Positions 9,058-21,900 of a stretch of 64,000 nucleotides of DNA are shown here, piece after piece. The notes below the pieces were generated by a model. The model made no database searches, had not been told where the DNA came from, and saw nothing but the letters and a program-made list of their open reading frames with translations. Made by a program: the position numbers and the translations under genes. The stretch's first letter is position 1, and every line of letters begins with the position of its first letter. The stretch lies in NCBI GenBank assembly GCA_015039365.1, contig WION01000004.1, positions 682,001 through 746,000 of the forward strand, written 5' to 3'. This DNA is from Amanita rubescens. Lineage: Eukaryota; Basidiomycota; Agaricomycetes; Agaricales; Amanitaceae.

Positions 9058-11566
9058 ATGCTCAGGACCTTCGTCTTTGCGCGCAAGCATTATTCACAGC
9101 TCTGTAGTACAACATGCCATCAAAGATGCATTATGAACATAGCTATTACCTTGCACCGTGTTCAAACCCGGGGACGGCCGGCAATGCAAAATACCGACCT
9201 GCTTGGCCCAGACCATATTCCGCCGATATCCCGCCTGTATTCGGATCACGCGAATCTCCAAATACCATCTTTGGTCCATTCCATTATAACCACAAAACAC
9301 GACGAACCACAAAAGTTGCGCAAGATTCGCGCTTCTCCGGACAAGCTAGAATACTTTGTCAATGTCGACAATGTACGCCATGTGGCGGAGGCCATTGCAT
9401 GCAAAGATCCACGTCATGTAGCTCAATTCATCGCTTTATCTCACAAGCTTGGATGTCACCACACCCAAAATGTCTACGAATGCGTTTGCTTTCGGCTTGC
9501 AAATGGGAACTATTGGCTTCATATTCTCAGCGTTGTATCGCTAGGAATGGAAAACACGGCACGCACAACTTCTCGTCTGCTGAACTGGAAGGCGCGTTCT
9601 TTGCTGGAGCTGAAACGTTATGGTCAGTTAAATGGCATACTGGAAGAGTTCAAGCTACACAATCTGAAGCCAAGTCGCAGAACTTATCATTTTGTTCTTT
9701 CTGGTCATCTACGCAATCGCGATATATTACAAGCGAGGGATTGTCTTCAGTTAATGGAAGAAGCGGGGTTTCCACCAGATCCGTCAACTCATGCACTACT
9801 TGCAACAAATTACCGGTTATTAGGTTTCGACGCAAACGTAGAATCACGCACTTTGCGAGCCTTGGAAGGCTTGGACAGCGCAAAGAGCGTGGCCACACTC
9901 AACAGCTTAATTCAATTGCGTCTAAGTCGTCACGACATTCCTGGTGTTTTTTTTCTCTTTGCCCACTTCGATCCTCCGTCAGTCCAAGCGCTTGTGTTAG
10001 CACTTCGTTCGACCAGCAAACCAGCGGGGATATTTGACTTTTCTCACAAGCCACATTCATCCTTAACGAATCCTCTAATCCCCAACGCATCAACATATGC
10101 CATCGTCATCCATTATTTATCAGGTCGCGTAGACATCGGTGGGATACTCGATGTTTTGCGTGCAATGGACATGAATAATATCAAGGTGACTTCCGCGGTG
10201 ATCGTTTCCTTGATCCATGCCTTAGCGTCCGCGGGCTATATCGACATAGCCGTCAAATTGGTTACTGGCACTTGCGACAAACAAAAAATCTCTATGGAGA
10301 TTTTTTCTTCTTTGGTACCTAACACCAATATTTTGCACCTGCCGATAGACTGTACTGGCGTACAACCCTCTGCAGCATTATTCAATGCACTTCTCGAGCA
10401 TACTTTGAAACTACATGGTTTCAAAGCCATGTTCAACGTCTTACAGGTTATGCGAATCAATAGGATCATTCCCGATTCCGCGACCTTGGAAGCCTTCATC
10501 TCTTACCTTCAGAAGAATGAGAATGTTCGTCCCTCGATAATATTTCGCCTACTGCGACACCTTTACTCAGACGATGTTTCGCCAACTTCGCACCATCTGC
10601 ACATTGTCCTTAGCTGCATATTGCGTCGTGAGAAGTTTCTTCTCTATGGCGCTGGTTGGCATCGCGCATTTGATTCCCGCCAGCTTACAATCTATGCCGC
10701 GCCTGCCCTACCCAGAGAGCCGGATAACCAACACGTCGGATTCTTTGGGCTCCACTGCAGGCTTGCAGATACCTCGATATAAGAGATACAAGACTCTTGC
10801 CCGTCATCTGACCGAACTGCTTTCTGTGCAGGAGGTCAACAGCGATGCAGCTGCTTTTGCCCTCCGGATCAGACACGACGCTATCATCAGGTCTGACATT
10901 GATACAGCAAAGGACGTGTTTCGTACTCTTCTAAGTCGAGGAATGCACGCCACCGAATATCACTATGCTGCATTGATGGAAGGATATGCAATTTCTGGTG
11001 AAATGGACCGAGCAGAGGAACTTCTCGGATCTATGCGGAACGTTGGAATCAAGCCAAACGTCGTTATATACACCATTCTCATCCATGGCCATGGTCGTGA
11101 CCGCAATCCACGAAAGGCTTTGGGAATTTTTCAGCAAATGATCAACGCTGGTTGTCAACCTGACGTTCCTGCCATTGACGCTTTATGTTGCGCGTTCTTT
11201 GCTTTCGGGGCTCGCAATACTGCAAAAAAGTTGCTCATCAGTTGTTGGGCGTACATTCAACCTTTTCCGGACGAGTTTCAATCTTTACCCCTACAAGAAC
11301 TTGCCATCCGATTCAGAGCCTTGCACAAGAGTGGTGATTCTGTTCCCCAGAAGGCATCAAAGCAAGAACGACTTCTGCTTCATTATAAAATAACAAGAAT
11401 ATTGAAAAGGTGGAAGTCGATGGATTATCAAGTAAGTGTAGTGAAGGTATGGCGTGAGCGACGGAAAATGAGGAGAGTAGAGGGATGGTTAACGAAGAGC
11501 AGGCACCAACGCAGGTCCAAGGGGCAAGGTTGGAAGCGGCAAGGACGGAGTGAGGAGAATGGTTGA
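9058..11566 (+). CDS. pentatricopeptide repeat (PPR) protein, probably mitochondrial
   Basis: Large helical-repeat protein. PPR-like units are best seen in TYHFVLSGHLRNRDILQARD, in YHYAALMEGYAISGEMDRAE with SMRNVGIKPNVVIYTILIHG, and in FQQMINAGCQPDVPAIDAL. PPR proteins bind organellar RNA and act in its stability, processing or translation. The N-terminus MLRTFVFARKHYSQLCST is Arg-rich, lacks acids and looks like a mitochondrial presequence; an upstream in-frame ATG at 8956 adds 34 residues that do not. The frame changes around 10.63 kb. A 49-nt intron at 10635-10683 (GTTTCT...GCCAG) restores it and joins LRRE to LQSMPRLPYP; a one-base insertion is the alternative. The C-terminus is very basic. 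Confidence 0.75.
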
Positions 11567-11736
11567 AGTTTGGGGGTCTAGCACTTAGTGTACAACGAGC
11601 TCCTGGAATGACCAACATTCTTCAACATGCTACGTGTTACGACTAAAGATAGCTTAGCCCATCCTATGTAGCGGTGGCATAGGAGATTTTATAATATCTA
11701 GCATAGTTTAGTGAGAAGTACCGTCAGGCTTGTCCA

Positions 11737-13392
11737 TCAAGAGAATGTCTTATCCAGAAGATACAGTGCATCTCGAACCCCATCCGTATAGACCTCACGT
11801 ACACCCTTATGGCCACAGCCAACCATCATACCCAGCTGCGATGATGTATGATCTTCCATGTGCGTGGAGTTCCTCGTATCGGTTGTTGATAAAAACAATT
11901 CTTGGATAGAGTACGTCTGTGCATTGGCTTCCGGCGATGCTACTCTTTCAGGCGTTGCTTCTCCAGGGGCTGGTGAAATGATCACTGTTGGACCAGTGCA
12001 TTTCGACCTGCGTGCGACGACCTCGGCAAGTAGATTCAGGTCAGCGAATGATACATTGGGATGCACTTTAATCTTTTTCCATGCTTCATTTGTTGGTATG
12101 GTCTTTGGACTCATACCCGCCGATAAGTTAGGATGGTCGACAGAGGAGTACGTGTTGGGACTTTCTGGATCGCCAGAGGACTTTGCGACATGATTTCTCT
12201 TGTTCTGACTCAAGTTGGATGGACAGTCAACCCAAGGAGACTGTGACCCGACCGACCGACAAATCGCCGTACAAAATGCCTTGCCAAAAGCATCATCTGC
12301 GCATGCCGGACAGTTGCTCGGATCGCCAGTGCATTTTTCCTCCGCTGAGGGCAAGGGTACTACGGGGAAAATGGAATTCATCAAAGTTCCGTGCTTGCGG
12401 GGTAAAGGTACGGCAGGCTGATACGGAGGGAGATTGTCAAGAATCGAATTTTGAAGTATCTCTCCTGCTGGGAGCTCAGCTCGGGAAAATACCGAAGTCG
12501 AAGCGTGATCCGCCGCCTCGCCTGGTGAGTCCTGCGTTACGATTGCATGACACAAACAAGGTATGACCTCATTGCACAATCCGCAGCTCCCAAACGACGA
12601 GTCACCTTCATTGGATTGTACGGCTGCCCCGGTATCAGTGTATCCCAAGATATGGGTGGAACTCTGGTCTTGGCCTTTGTCGGAATTCGAGAGAGATTTG
12701 GGCTCTTGCGGTGATGTCATCGAAGGCATTAATGTAAAATATTGTGGATTGGCGAACGTGTGTGCATTCGAAGCGTCGACACTGAGTTTGACACGTTTGT
12801 TGGAAACTGCCATCGCCGAGGACATAACATCAAGAGATTGTTGTCTCCGGTCTCGGGTTTGCGAAAAATTTTGCTCTTCCATCCTGGATATCTTTTCCCT
12901 CAGAAGTTGATTCTCACGGCGCAGTGCATCGTTTTCTTCTTTAAGACGCTTTGCGACATTTTGAAAGGCCACACTGCGCTCTATTTCACCTTGTTCATAG
13001 GACTGGACTCGCGTCTGCAGTTCCGCTAATTGTGATTGTTTCCTCTCGCGAAAGGCGCGCTGTGCAGCTCTAAATAAGAAAGTTAGCGGGAGACGTATGA
13101 GACCACTTTCAGCACTCGCCTATTTTGGATACGTCGGGCTTTGCCGCTGAGCTGCGCGCGATATTAACCTAAGTGATTGATGCTGATAATGAGGACACAC
13201 ATCATTAATGTCTTTCAACGGGGACGGGTCGTTTTTGGGTTTTCTGCCAGGCTTTGCTCTCGGCGCAATAGTCCAGTCCTTGGATGCTGAGCATATGTGT
13301 TTGAAACATAGATAATACATGCAAAACATACACGTACGTGTGGCCCAGAGGGTGGAAGACGAGAATACGGCTGGGGTAAGGGAAGAGGACAT
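11737..13392 (-). CDS. hapX: HapX-type bZIP iron regulator
   Basis: Four exons. The N-terminus carries the Hap4-like CCAAT-complex binding motif (DWTIAPRAKPGRKPK). The bZIP basic region, assembled across a GC-AG intron (13070-13119), reads RRIQNRAAQRAFRERKQSQL and is followed by heptads. Two cysteine-rich regions match HapX: CGLCNEVIPCLC (near 12550-12585) and CTGDPSNCPACADDAFGKAF followed by C (near 12270-12335). In Aspergillus and Cryptococcus HapX acts with the CCAAT-binding complex to repress iron-consuming and activate iron-acquiring genes, sensing iron through these cysteines. The start MSSSLTPAVF is at 13392, only 71 bp downstream of the eIF3b stop. The last exon is about 411 residues and otherwise low in complexity. 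Confidence 0.88.
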
Positions 13393-13463
13393 GGTGGGCT
13401 GACGCGTGATTGGTGGATGTCGTATTGGCATTATCAGATAAGATATCGGCACGGCGTGCCGGG
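13393..13463 (-). promoter_or_regulatory. HapX core promoter with GATA and CCAAT iron-response motifs
   Basis: The 71 bp between the eIF3b stop and the HapX ATG hold ATCAGATAA at 13433-13441, an exact match to ATCWGATAA, the site described for SreA-type GATA iron repressors, with a second GATA at 13442-13445. Two CCAAT boxes in HapX orientation lie at 13424-13428 and 13409-13413 (ATTGG on the plus strand). The first is followed after 12 bases by AAT, fitting the CBC:HapX form CSAAT-N12-RWT. A 15-bp inverted repeat (13447-13461, seven-base arms) has CGG/CCG ends. Motif matches are seen in sequence; function is inferred from Aspergillus. Confidence 0.55.
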
Positions 13464-16094
13464 CTACTCAACAACTATCTCTTCTATCTGGTCAATAACC
13501 TCGTCCACCCACACCTCGATTTCTTCCTTGTCCTCCTTGTCATGCGCGTGTTTACTGGCCCTCTGGACACGCTCATCAGCGTTCTCCTTTCTCCGAAGCG
13601 CCCGCCACGCATTCCACTCATCCACCAACCGTTTCCGCTGCGCAATAAGCTCAGCACTGACACTACTTTCCTCTGCTGCATCTTCCTCGTCAAACTTGCG
13701 GCTATATTCTCTGAGATTCTTCCTGATCTGTCGCTGTTGATCCTTAGTAAGCAACGAGCGAGGACGTGGACGCCAGATGAACTGCTTAAAGCGATCCTGA
13801 ATTTGCTTCGTCAGTTCTTGTCCCCGGAAGTCCCAGATCGCATAGCCGTTTTCCAGCTGTTGGACATCCCAGTTCAGTGGAAGAACTCCCTATTATTAGA
13901 ATTCCGTACCGTGTGCGTCCAGGCGCTAGCGCTTGTAGCCAGATAACGGCCGCTAGGATCCCACTCTACGTCTGTCACTCCATAATGATCAGCACTTCCA
14001 AGGAGCTGGATACCAGAGCCCCAATCCTCTTTAGAGCCTTGACCATCTCGTTTACCCGTGTCTTCTGCGTGAAAATCAAGGTCCCAGAATTCCAATTCAG
14101 ACTTGCTGGACGAGCCAACGGTAGCCAGCACGACGTGACGACCACGAGGTGACCATCGGATTGCGTTGGTAGTCCGCGGAGACAAAGTACCTGTGCACGT
14201 GTACAGCTCTTAATCTCTGAAGATGCAACAACAAATCAGTTTAATCTCACGGAGCAGCCTGAAGTCGTTCTTGCTGTGGTCAAGCTGATAGAAGCTGACA
14301 TCAGTTTTGATGGTTATTCCGGGCCCAGGGTTACCGAGGTTGGGGTCGTTGCTTGATACAATAGCAAAGCGCTCCCCTTTAGGCTCCCATGAGAAGTCCA
14401 GGACAGTATCTTGAAAACGAGTTGTTAGACGGAATTGGCTATTTGTCAAACTTCTGAACCTTTCAGCTCAATAACCTCTACAGGGTAATCTTTTTCGCGC
14501 ATCCTGAATATTTCCAGATTGCAGAAAATAGATTTTTTTGTTTTTGTGTGTCGATCGACCTTGACGCAGAGGTAATCACCAAGGTTTTGCCAGTGAAGTT
14601 TGCACTATTCACCGTGGATCAGTCCCCGCGAAACCGGATGGTGGTAAGTTTTACCTCCGTGACATTGAAGAGATTTTTTTGCCTCAAAATTGTGCGGCTG
14701 GGAAAACTCAACAAAGTAACACGAGCTGGTTGATTCGCCACTTCTGGCGTCCAGTACACAAGCATGTTTTCTCTTGTTTTCTTGACCGTTTTATTCGGAA
14801 TCCCATCGGTCGTCGATCGAGTTTCCTTCTCCGCTTCTTCCCTTTCCTTGTCACTGAATGGACACCATTCAAAGTCGACGACACCTTCAATTTTTAAACT
14901 CTTTTTTCCTTGCAGATACATGCTGGGTAGTTCATGTACACTGATCATTTGTCCCGGAGTGAGGCGGGCGACAAACTTGTCATCGGGGCTCCACTTTAAC
15001 ATTGGCCAAGGCATATGCTTCTTCGTTGCAGGAGCTTCGGTTTCGTTACTGGTCGAGAACGTACGTAGAAGGTGACCAGACTTGATATCCCAGACAGCAA
15101 TGTTATTTCCCTCATCGTCAGGAGAAAAATATTGCGGGCCCTGAATGGCGCCCTCTGGAACAACAATGGATTCATTTGACCAGGTAACAAGGTAGTTCTC
15201 GCATGGTGAAAAATCGATGAGTTTCACAAATGGATGTGCAAACCGCTGTTGGGGTCTCCACGATGGGCCACCCCATAGCCGAACCCCTTGGCGATGGAGC
15301 GTGGCAATGTAGGTGCCAAGAGGAGACCATGCAACGTATAAGAAGTCCTTCCAATCCTAAAACACGCATTAGTGATCCAAAGCCGTATCGGAAATCCAGA
15401 CGAACAGGCTTATGTGCAATTTCACATTGGGATGGTTTGCCGTGCCAGTGAACCTTCACCTCGTCACCACGATATGTAACATACTGATCGCGGCCCTGAG
15501 GATCTGCTAACCAGGCTCTGAGATGCTCCTGCATAGGTGTCAGCAGCACTCCAGATCTTATAGGAAATAACAAACCCTGGACACAAATTCTTCTGTCTCC
15601 GGTTCTATGTAAGTCTCATCCATGTTGGCAAATTTTTCGACATCGGTAAATTTGTTAAGTTTGAAGGTATGTTTGGCATCGAACGGGTGGTTATGAAGTG
15701 CAGCAAGCGCAACGTTCGCATCGTCTGCGGACCGAAAATCAATGAAGACGAATCTGCACGTAATCTGCGTCTGGGCTTGAATGAGAGATATGAAATGTGC
15801 GTACCCTTTGCTCTTTCCACTCTTGTTGTCCCAGGGTAGGTAGATATCATCTGGCTTGATTGAGACGCCTTTCTTGGTAAACTCCTTCGCGATTTTCGTC
15901 AAAAGCCTCTCTTCCTTGCTTTTATCTATGATGGGAACGCCATCCACTATCAGAGTCTTATCGAAGCCTTCGTCATAGTGAACCTGATATCTAGGACATA
16001 TAAATAAGCCCATAAGGATGCTTAGAACAACGACGCACTTTTCCTCGATATCTGAGAAATCAATGTTATCCGGGTTAAGTACCGTTACGGTCAT
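13464..16094 (-). CDS. PRT1: eukaryotic translation initiation factor 3 subunit B (Prt1)
   Basis: Core scaffold subunit of eIF3, which binds the 40S ribosome. The N-terminus [20 protein letters not shown] leads into [18 protein letters not shown] and an RRM with [14 protein letters not shown] and [16 protein letters not shown]. Then come [35 protein letters not shown] and further beta-propeller blades such as [31 protein letters not shown] and the basic C-terminus [20 protein letters not shown] with an acidic tail. Several short introns interrupt the frame. The start used is [10 protein letters not shown] at 16094; MQKLVAALQH at 16133 is in frame upstream. Its 3' end must overlap the HapX promoter. 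Confidence 0.92.
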
Positions 16095-16356
16095 CTTGCA
16101 ATAATGCTGTAGGGCGGCAACAAGTTTTTGCACTTGGCGTTTGATTGGTGTTGTTTACCACTGGCACACTACTAACGCCGTGCCGTACGGGGGGCGTTCA
16201 GGATATCGTGCTTGAGTAGGACTAGACTTTTTGTGAACTGGCATAGCAGAGTGTGGCCATCGCCGTGTTGTACGCAGAGTTATTGTAATATTGGTATATA
16301 CCATCATTCAAGTGAAGTTAACAAATTTCTCCGACGCGTTTTTCAAACGCCTATTA

Positions 16357-18941
16357 ATGCCACCGTCTCTTCGGCTTACAGTCGAACGAACGCTACTCCA
16401 CTATCATCCACATAACTGGGCACGTCATACTTGTTTATCATTCATAGCGGCAGCGACTTTCAGCAGCTCGTCCTCTACGGTACTTCTGGCCTGGTAATTG
16501 CGTTGATATTAATATGACAATTAAGCAGGAAACCATCGGCGTTAAAACCCGGTCGAGGGACAAACATCCCAGCGTACTTGAACGGAATAAATTACAAGAA
16601 TATCTTAATCACATCGAGTCATCGTCGAAAGAACCCACCGCTGAAGACATCGAGCGTCATAAACCACCTAGCCATGCTCCGCCAGGCACTAATCGGTATG
16701 AAACTGAGTATGAAAACCTCGTCGAATGTCTTTCACGCTCTTTCACCGTGAAGCAATTGCAATATGCACATAGCGAAATTTTCAACTTAGCACTTCCCGA
16801 CAGACATAGAAAACGAGATCTCGCAATTTCAATCATAGAGCGACAGTGGAAATGGCCATCCTTGTTAGATTCCATGAAGTGGAAGGAGCGTACGGAAATA
16901 ACGACTCAAAGTAGGGTTTTATAAATCAGTTATGAGCCAAGCTGACACAGTTCAGCATTCCCATTGGAGACGCGGGAGGCGTTCCTCTTACTTGGGAAAG
17001 GTATTCATCTGCTTTGGCGCCGTTTTTCTTGTTTTAATGACCTTAATAGATGGCTCCAACCTTCATCGACTTTCTCGAAAATTTAATGTACGGACGTCCT
17101 TTGTGTCAGATCCGTTGTCCTTGGCCGTGAAAGGTGTGCGGGAATCAGTTGAGAGACTCGCACGTTATATCCGCGCGTTTAAGACAGTACGCATATACAC
17201 CCTATGACACCCAACCCAACCTCAAGATAGACCCTAGGATATTACCGAGAACGTCGTCCAGTTGCCAACCCCGCAAGATGTCACGCTTAAACTGTCTCAA
17301 CGGGTGTCCCGCTTGTCTGGTGCGCTCGTCGAGAGTCAAGATAAGCAGACGGTACGAATGTTTTGGATGTTGAGCACCAGAAATTCATTACATTCCGATA
17401 GCTCCGGGTAACTTATCACAGAAAAGAACCACGCACAAGCCACATTGCGAAGGACGCTTGTAGTGTGCGGTGCCTACGAGGTGTGTTCCACTTCTCTGCT
17501 TAGATTTGGAGAACTTATAGTGGGATAGTCTCCCGAGTCGCCCCCGATACTCGCGTGCACTAGCAGGCATGTCGGAGAGGCATCTCGTGGGTTTTCACTG
17601 TATCCGTTCTTACCCGCACATCCTTTGCCGTGGAATGTGCTCCGTGGCGGGATATACAGAATGAGGAATGTCGGATGGTCTGACTCTAACGAAATGAAAC
17701 ATACTACTTTGCTAAGTCACGATCATCTAACGATGGACGCCAACGGGTAACGAACTCTTTTCTTTCTTCCTCTCCCCATCTTACGAAAAACAGGAAGATC
17801 GAAGACTTGCGAAAACGGTTGCTACCCGGGGTTACGGATATTGTTCATTCCCAAAAGGGTGTTAACGGTTGTCAAGCATCGTAAGCCTTTGCAAAGCGAG
17901 AAATAATGCCCTTTTCTGATCGGCGCTTCAGACTTGGGCATGTGTTACTATGTGTTCCATCTATGGCGTCTAATATCCTGATACCCCCCGTGACCGGCAA
18001 TTCGCCCATGCTACAACTATTACAGAATGTGAAGAGGCCAGAATGGCAACAAGTTTTCATGCCGTCGTAAGACACAATTTTTCAGTACATCTGTCCTGTA
18101 TTGAACGAAAATTTCTGCAGCATACCCAGACATCGGCTAGGATTGGAACCTCGTCGGCAACGCCTCGTTCATCGTTTAATATATCACGCCATACCCAAGT
18201 ATGAGAAGAATGTAGTGAATGCAGCAACAGAATCGATTAAGTTGGAGTTTGTCCATAACTTTTCATCTGCTACCGAGGAGTATATGGACAAGGATGACGA
18301 GTCTGTCGCAGAGAACGACGAATTACCTAGCGAAGACGAAGGGGCTTTACGCATCAGTGAGTCTGGCTTTTGGAGGGGGACTCAATCGCTAGTGAACCTG
18401 ATGCTGCCTGAACGGTAAGCATTATTGTCTTATGACCCTACAATGATTAAATCCTGACAGAGCAATGGATTTGCAACTTTCTACAACGAACTTCAAGGAA
18501 ACGCCGGAACCATACTGGCCGAACGACCTGCGAAAATACAAGGAAACTCTCCACGAGTCAGTCCTGAATGAACGTTCTGATATTGTGTTTCACGGCTGAT
18601 GTCATTACGTTAGCTTATCGACTTCAAGCCTGGACGCTTCTCGAGCGAATTTACCTCTGATTTTTTCAGACAATGGCATGACATTCGCGCTTAAGTCAAG
18701 TTCTTTTATTCGCCAGAGCTCAGATCCGCTCTTCCAAGGCAAAGAAAAGGCCCAAGTGGTTAGTGAAAGTATCTTGGATTTGAATAGTGACCAAAGATAT
18801 GCCACATGCAAGGTGAGGACATCTAGAACTTATCTAATCCACATGAGTTGACATATGCCTCAGATAGCATGTGAGGATCCCTCTGAAGAATCATGGGAGC
18901 AATTCCTGCATGCGTGTGATTTGTTAACTGCACATGTCTAG
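16357..18941 (+). CDS. Sls1-like mitochondrial inner-membrane protein
   Basis: Multi-exon gene resembling fungal Sls1, which couples mitochondrial transcription and translation at the inner membrane. The first exon begins MPPSLRLTVERTLLHYH and is Arg/Ser-rich like a mitochondrial presequence. A 49-nt intron (16480-16528) leads to ETIGVKTRSR and to a SAP-like helix-turn segment (FTVKQLQYAH ... KRDLAISIIERQWKWP). Later exons hold DGSNLHRLSRKFNVRTSFVS, LKLSQRVSRLSGALVESQDK, PRHRLGLEPRRQRLVHRLIY and DLQLSTTNFKETPEPYWPND, ending LLTAHV. Exon borders between 17.3 and 18.1 kb are uncertain because the frame is broken there by several short introns. The stop is 22 bp from the stop of convergent SPB1. 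Confidence 0.6.
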
Positions 18942-18963
18942 TATAGTAATCAATGGATAATTG

Positions 18964-21900
18964 TTAGGTGCGATGACGCTTCTTCTCCTTTTGTTTTCGG
19001 GCCCGAACCTGCCATGCGCCTAAATTCAGTGAGTGTGCATCGAATTATCAGTTTGAATCACCTCTTTCTTCATTCGAGCATCTACCATGGTATATCGTCC
19101 CTTGACGCCCTTCGGTCTCCCTTTAATCCCTTTGTGCGGTCCCTTGGCCACGACGAGTTTGATTTCCTTTTTCTTCTTGGAAGATAGGCCCTTGCGCATG
19201 AGCTTTTCGATCTGTTGTGCTTTTTCTCGCTCCGTCATGTCAGTCGTCTCATTAACTCCCTCAGCCTTCTTCATTGCCTTTTCTAAGCGTCGTGCGGCTC
19301 TCATCTTTTTCCGCGCCTTAGCTTCCGCTATCTTTTTGATCGGCCGAGCATCGAGAGCGCGCTGTTTCGCTCGTAGGGCAACTACTGCTTCCTTCGTGAT
19401 TGGGACATTAGCTTTATAGTGCTTTGCCTCGTCGTCTAGGAACCACGACGGAAGGCCATCCTTTGAATTCAGAGAGTAACGATTGAAACCGTCGTTGATG
19501 AGTTGCGTCTTCGTTCTCTCCCGGTTCACGAGCTGTTGTGCTAGTGTGACTGCTTCTGGAGTAAGCAAACCAAGCTCTTGGGAAGGGATTTGGTCAACGT
19601 GTCAATCTAACAGCATAGCAAGCTGACCTTTAATTCTAGCAAGCTTGGCTGCATCTTCGTCTTCGTCATTCATATCCCATAAGTCTTCATCCGCGGACTC
19701 TGCCGGTACTATTTCGAAATCGTTACCATTTGGATTCGACTAAAAGAATAAAAATGGTCAGTACAATGCAATGACAACAGAATGACAGGACCACGTTGGC
19801 TCGTTCATCCATATACGATTGCGAGTCTACAGAAGAATCGTCGCCTTCTTGGTTTTCGTAGTCATCACTTTCCACTTCTAGGTCACCTTCACCTACGAAC
19901 ACATCGCGGCTAAACCAGAGTTTGGTTGCATGACCTGGTGTAGGTCCTTCGAGATTCGTGAGCAAGCGTGGACGCTTCAAAATCGCAGACGATGTGTCGG
20001 GAGGCAATTTGCGTTTTTTACTCTTCTGCACGTCGCTTTCGACTGGCTCATCCTCCTCTGAATCTTCTGAATCATCGTCCAATGCCTCTTTCATTTCCTC
20101 CATTGCACTCCATCCCCCATTCTCAGTTTCTTCGTCAGAGTCATCTTCGTCCTCACTGCCCTTCTCCTGTATGCCGTGCCACGCTTCTCTCCCCTCTTTT
20201 TGTTGTCGCAAACTTCGTGCTTTCGATTTTGCGTCCCTTTCTCGCAGTTGATTTTGGTACGCGTCATACATCCCGTCCAATTCGGCTTCTAGATTCCTGA
20301 TCTTTTTCTCTTTTTCCTCCTCGGAGTCCAAATCGTTGGCACCTGGGGAATTTGGATCATCATCCTCATCGGATGCCTCTTCACTTGCTTCACTAGCATC
20401 GCTAAGTTCGCCATTGCTATAAGCAAGTAGCTGGGTGATCCTCTTTTTACGCATAGCCTTTTCCGTCGTAGACAGATCGAAGATATCCTCTTGTCCCAGA
20501 TCCAAAGAGGCATCGTGCTGTTCGAGGCCAATATCAAGGGGTGCAACCATCTGCAATTGCATCCGTTGCACAGTACGAGCTTTGAGTTCATTCGCACGTC
20601 GTCGTTCGCGTTTCGCGCGACCTTCTGCTTCTTTGTTAAGGCGCTCGAGCTAATAAACGCCCGCCCGCTCGTCAGCTTGCGATAGATTCCTGGCTATCGG
20701 CGCACCTCCTCCCGTATTTGTTGCTCCTCATCCACATCTGCGGAAACTTCAACAACTTCAGTAACATCTTCCGTCTCTTTAGTTTTCACATCAAAGCCGA
20801 GCTATCAAGTATATGATTAACGCCCAATTCGTAATCCAGGTGTTTGACACACCTCTCGGCGAAGAGATAAACGCCACTTGACGAGAGCCTTAAAATCCCC
20901 CTTTCCTAGTACTTTAAGATCGTCACAATTTGATTTAACATCTTCTGTAGTGATAGCCATTGAATGCCATCTATCAACGTGTGAGATCATTCCGTCAACG
21001 AGGCCTGGCGACTTTGCACCTACTCCTTTTCTTCTTCGGTCGTGAACGTGATCTTGTTGAATGAACCGAGAATGGTCACTGGGTCGGGCATCTTGATGAA
21101 ATCGGTGGCAGAAGTAGTTTTGAACAACGTATAGTCTCCATCGGCATATCCTTCCCTTTGACGCCGTTTTTTCTCGGGATGGAATACATTGGCCTGTACG
21201 TTGTTTGCAGAGGTACCCTTTTCCGATGGTATTGACGCTGCCAAGTCTTTGAATACATGCCTTGGATCAAGGAATTTTGGATCTATATGCTTAGGGGCAA
21301 GAAAATCACGACAGACTACGAATATCTCTGCAGAGACGTTTCTGGCCACTTCATTAGCAATGTATGGGCAACCCAGAGATAAGTGTACCTGGATGAAGGA
21401 GGTTTGGTTGCTTCGACCTTTCCGAATAGTTGGTTAAAAACCCAAATAAGGTTGTTGTAGTCAACGCTGCGGAAGACTTTGGTGACGAATGTACCCCCTT
21501 TGAGCAGAAACTCGACAGCGAGTTTGAGACTCATGAGAACCAACTCGGATTGTGTATAGGCGTCTTGAACCCAGGCAGTACCGACATTAGGTGCACCATC
21601 ATGCAACACGACGTCGGCCTTCCAGTCTTTCAATTCGTTTCTCAGAAGATTACGGCAGTGTGGTGTAGTGATATCAGCAGCGAAGGTCACTACGCGTGGT
21701 ATAGGCCTTATTGGCACAAGATCCACACCTAAAGAACATCAGACTGAATGTACGAGGACGATGCAATTACTCACCGATGATGACGCTATTGACTGGCATA
21801 TACTTGTTTGCAACTTGCAGCCAGCCACCTGGGGCGGCGCAAAGATCTATACAACATTTTGCGGACTCCAGAAACCCGTATTTCTTATTAAGCTGGATGA

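Noticed and set aside
9114..10037. 307-codon plus-strand ORF inside the PPR gene
   Set aside because: Alternative frame of the PPR coding sequence; Ser/Arg/Cys-rich shadow without repeats.
10574..11566. second PPR ORF as a separate gene
   Set aside because: Its first 35 residues are shadow sequence and the repeat array continues from the upstream frame; one split gene is simpler.
6329..11566. secondary-metabolite gene cluster around the adenylation domain
   Set aside because: No polyketide synthase, P450, oxidoreductase or dedicated transporter nearby; neighbours are repair and PPR genes.
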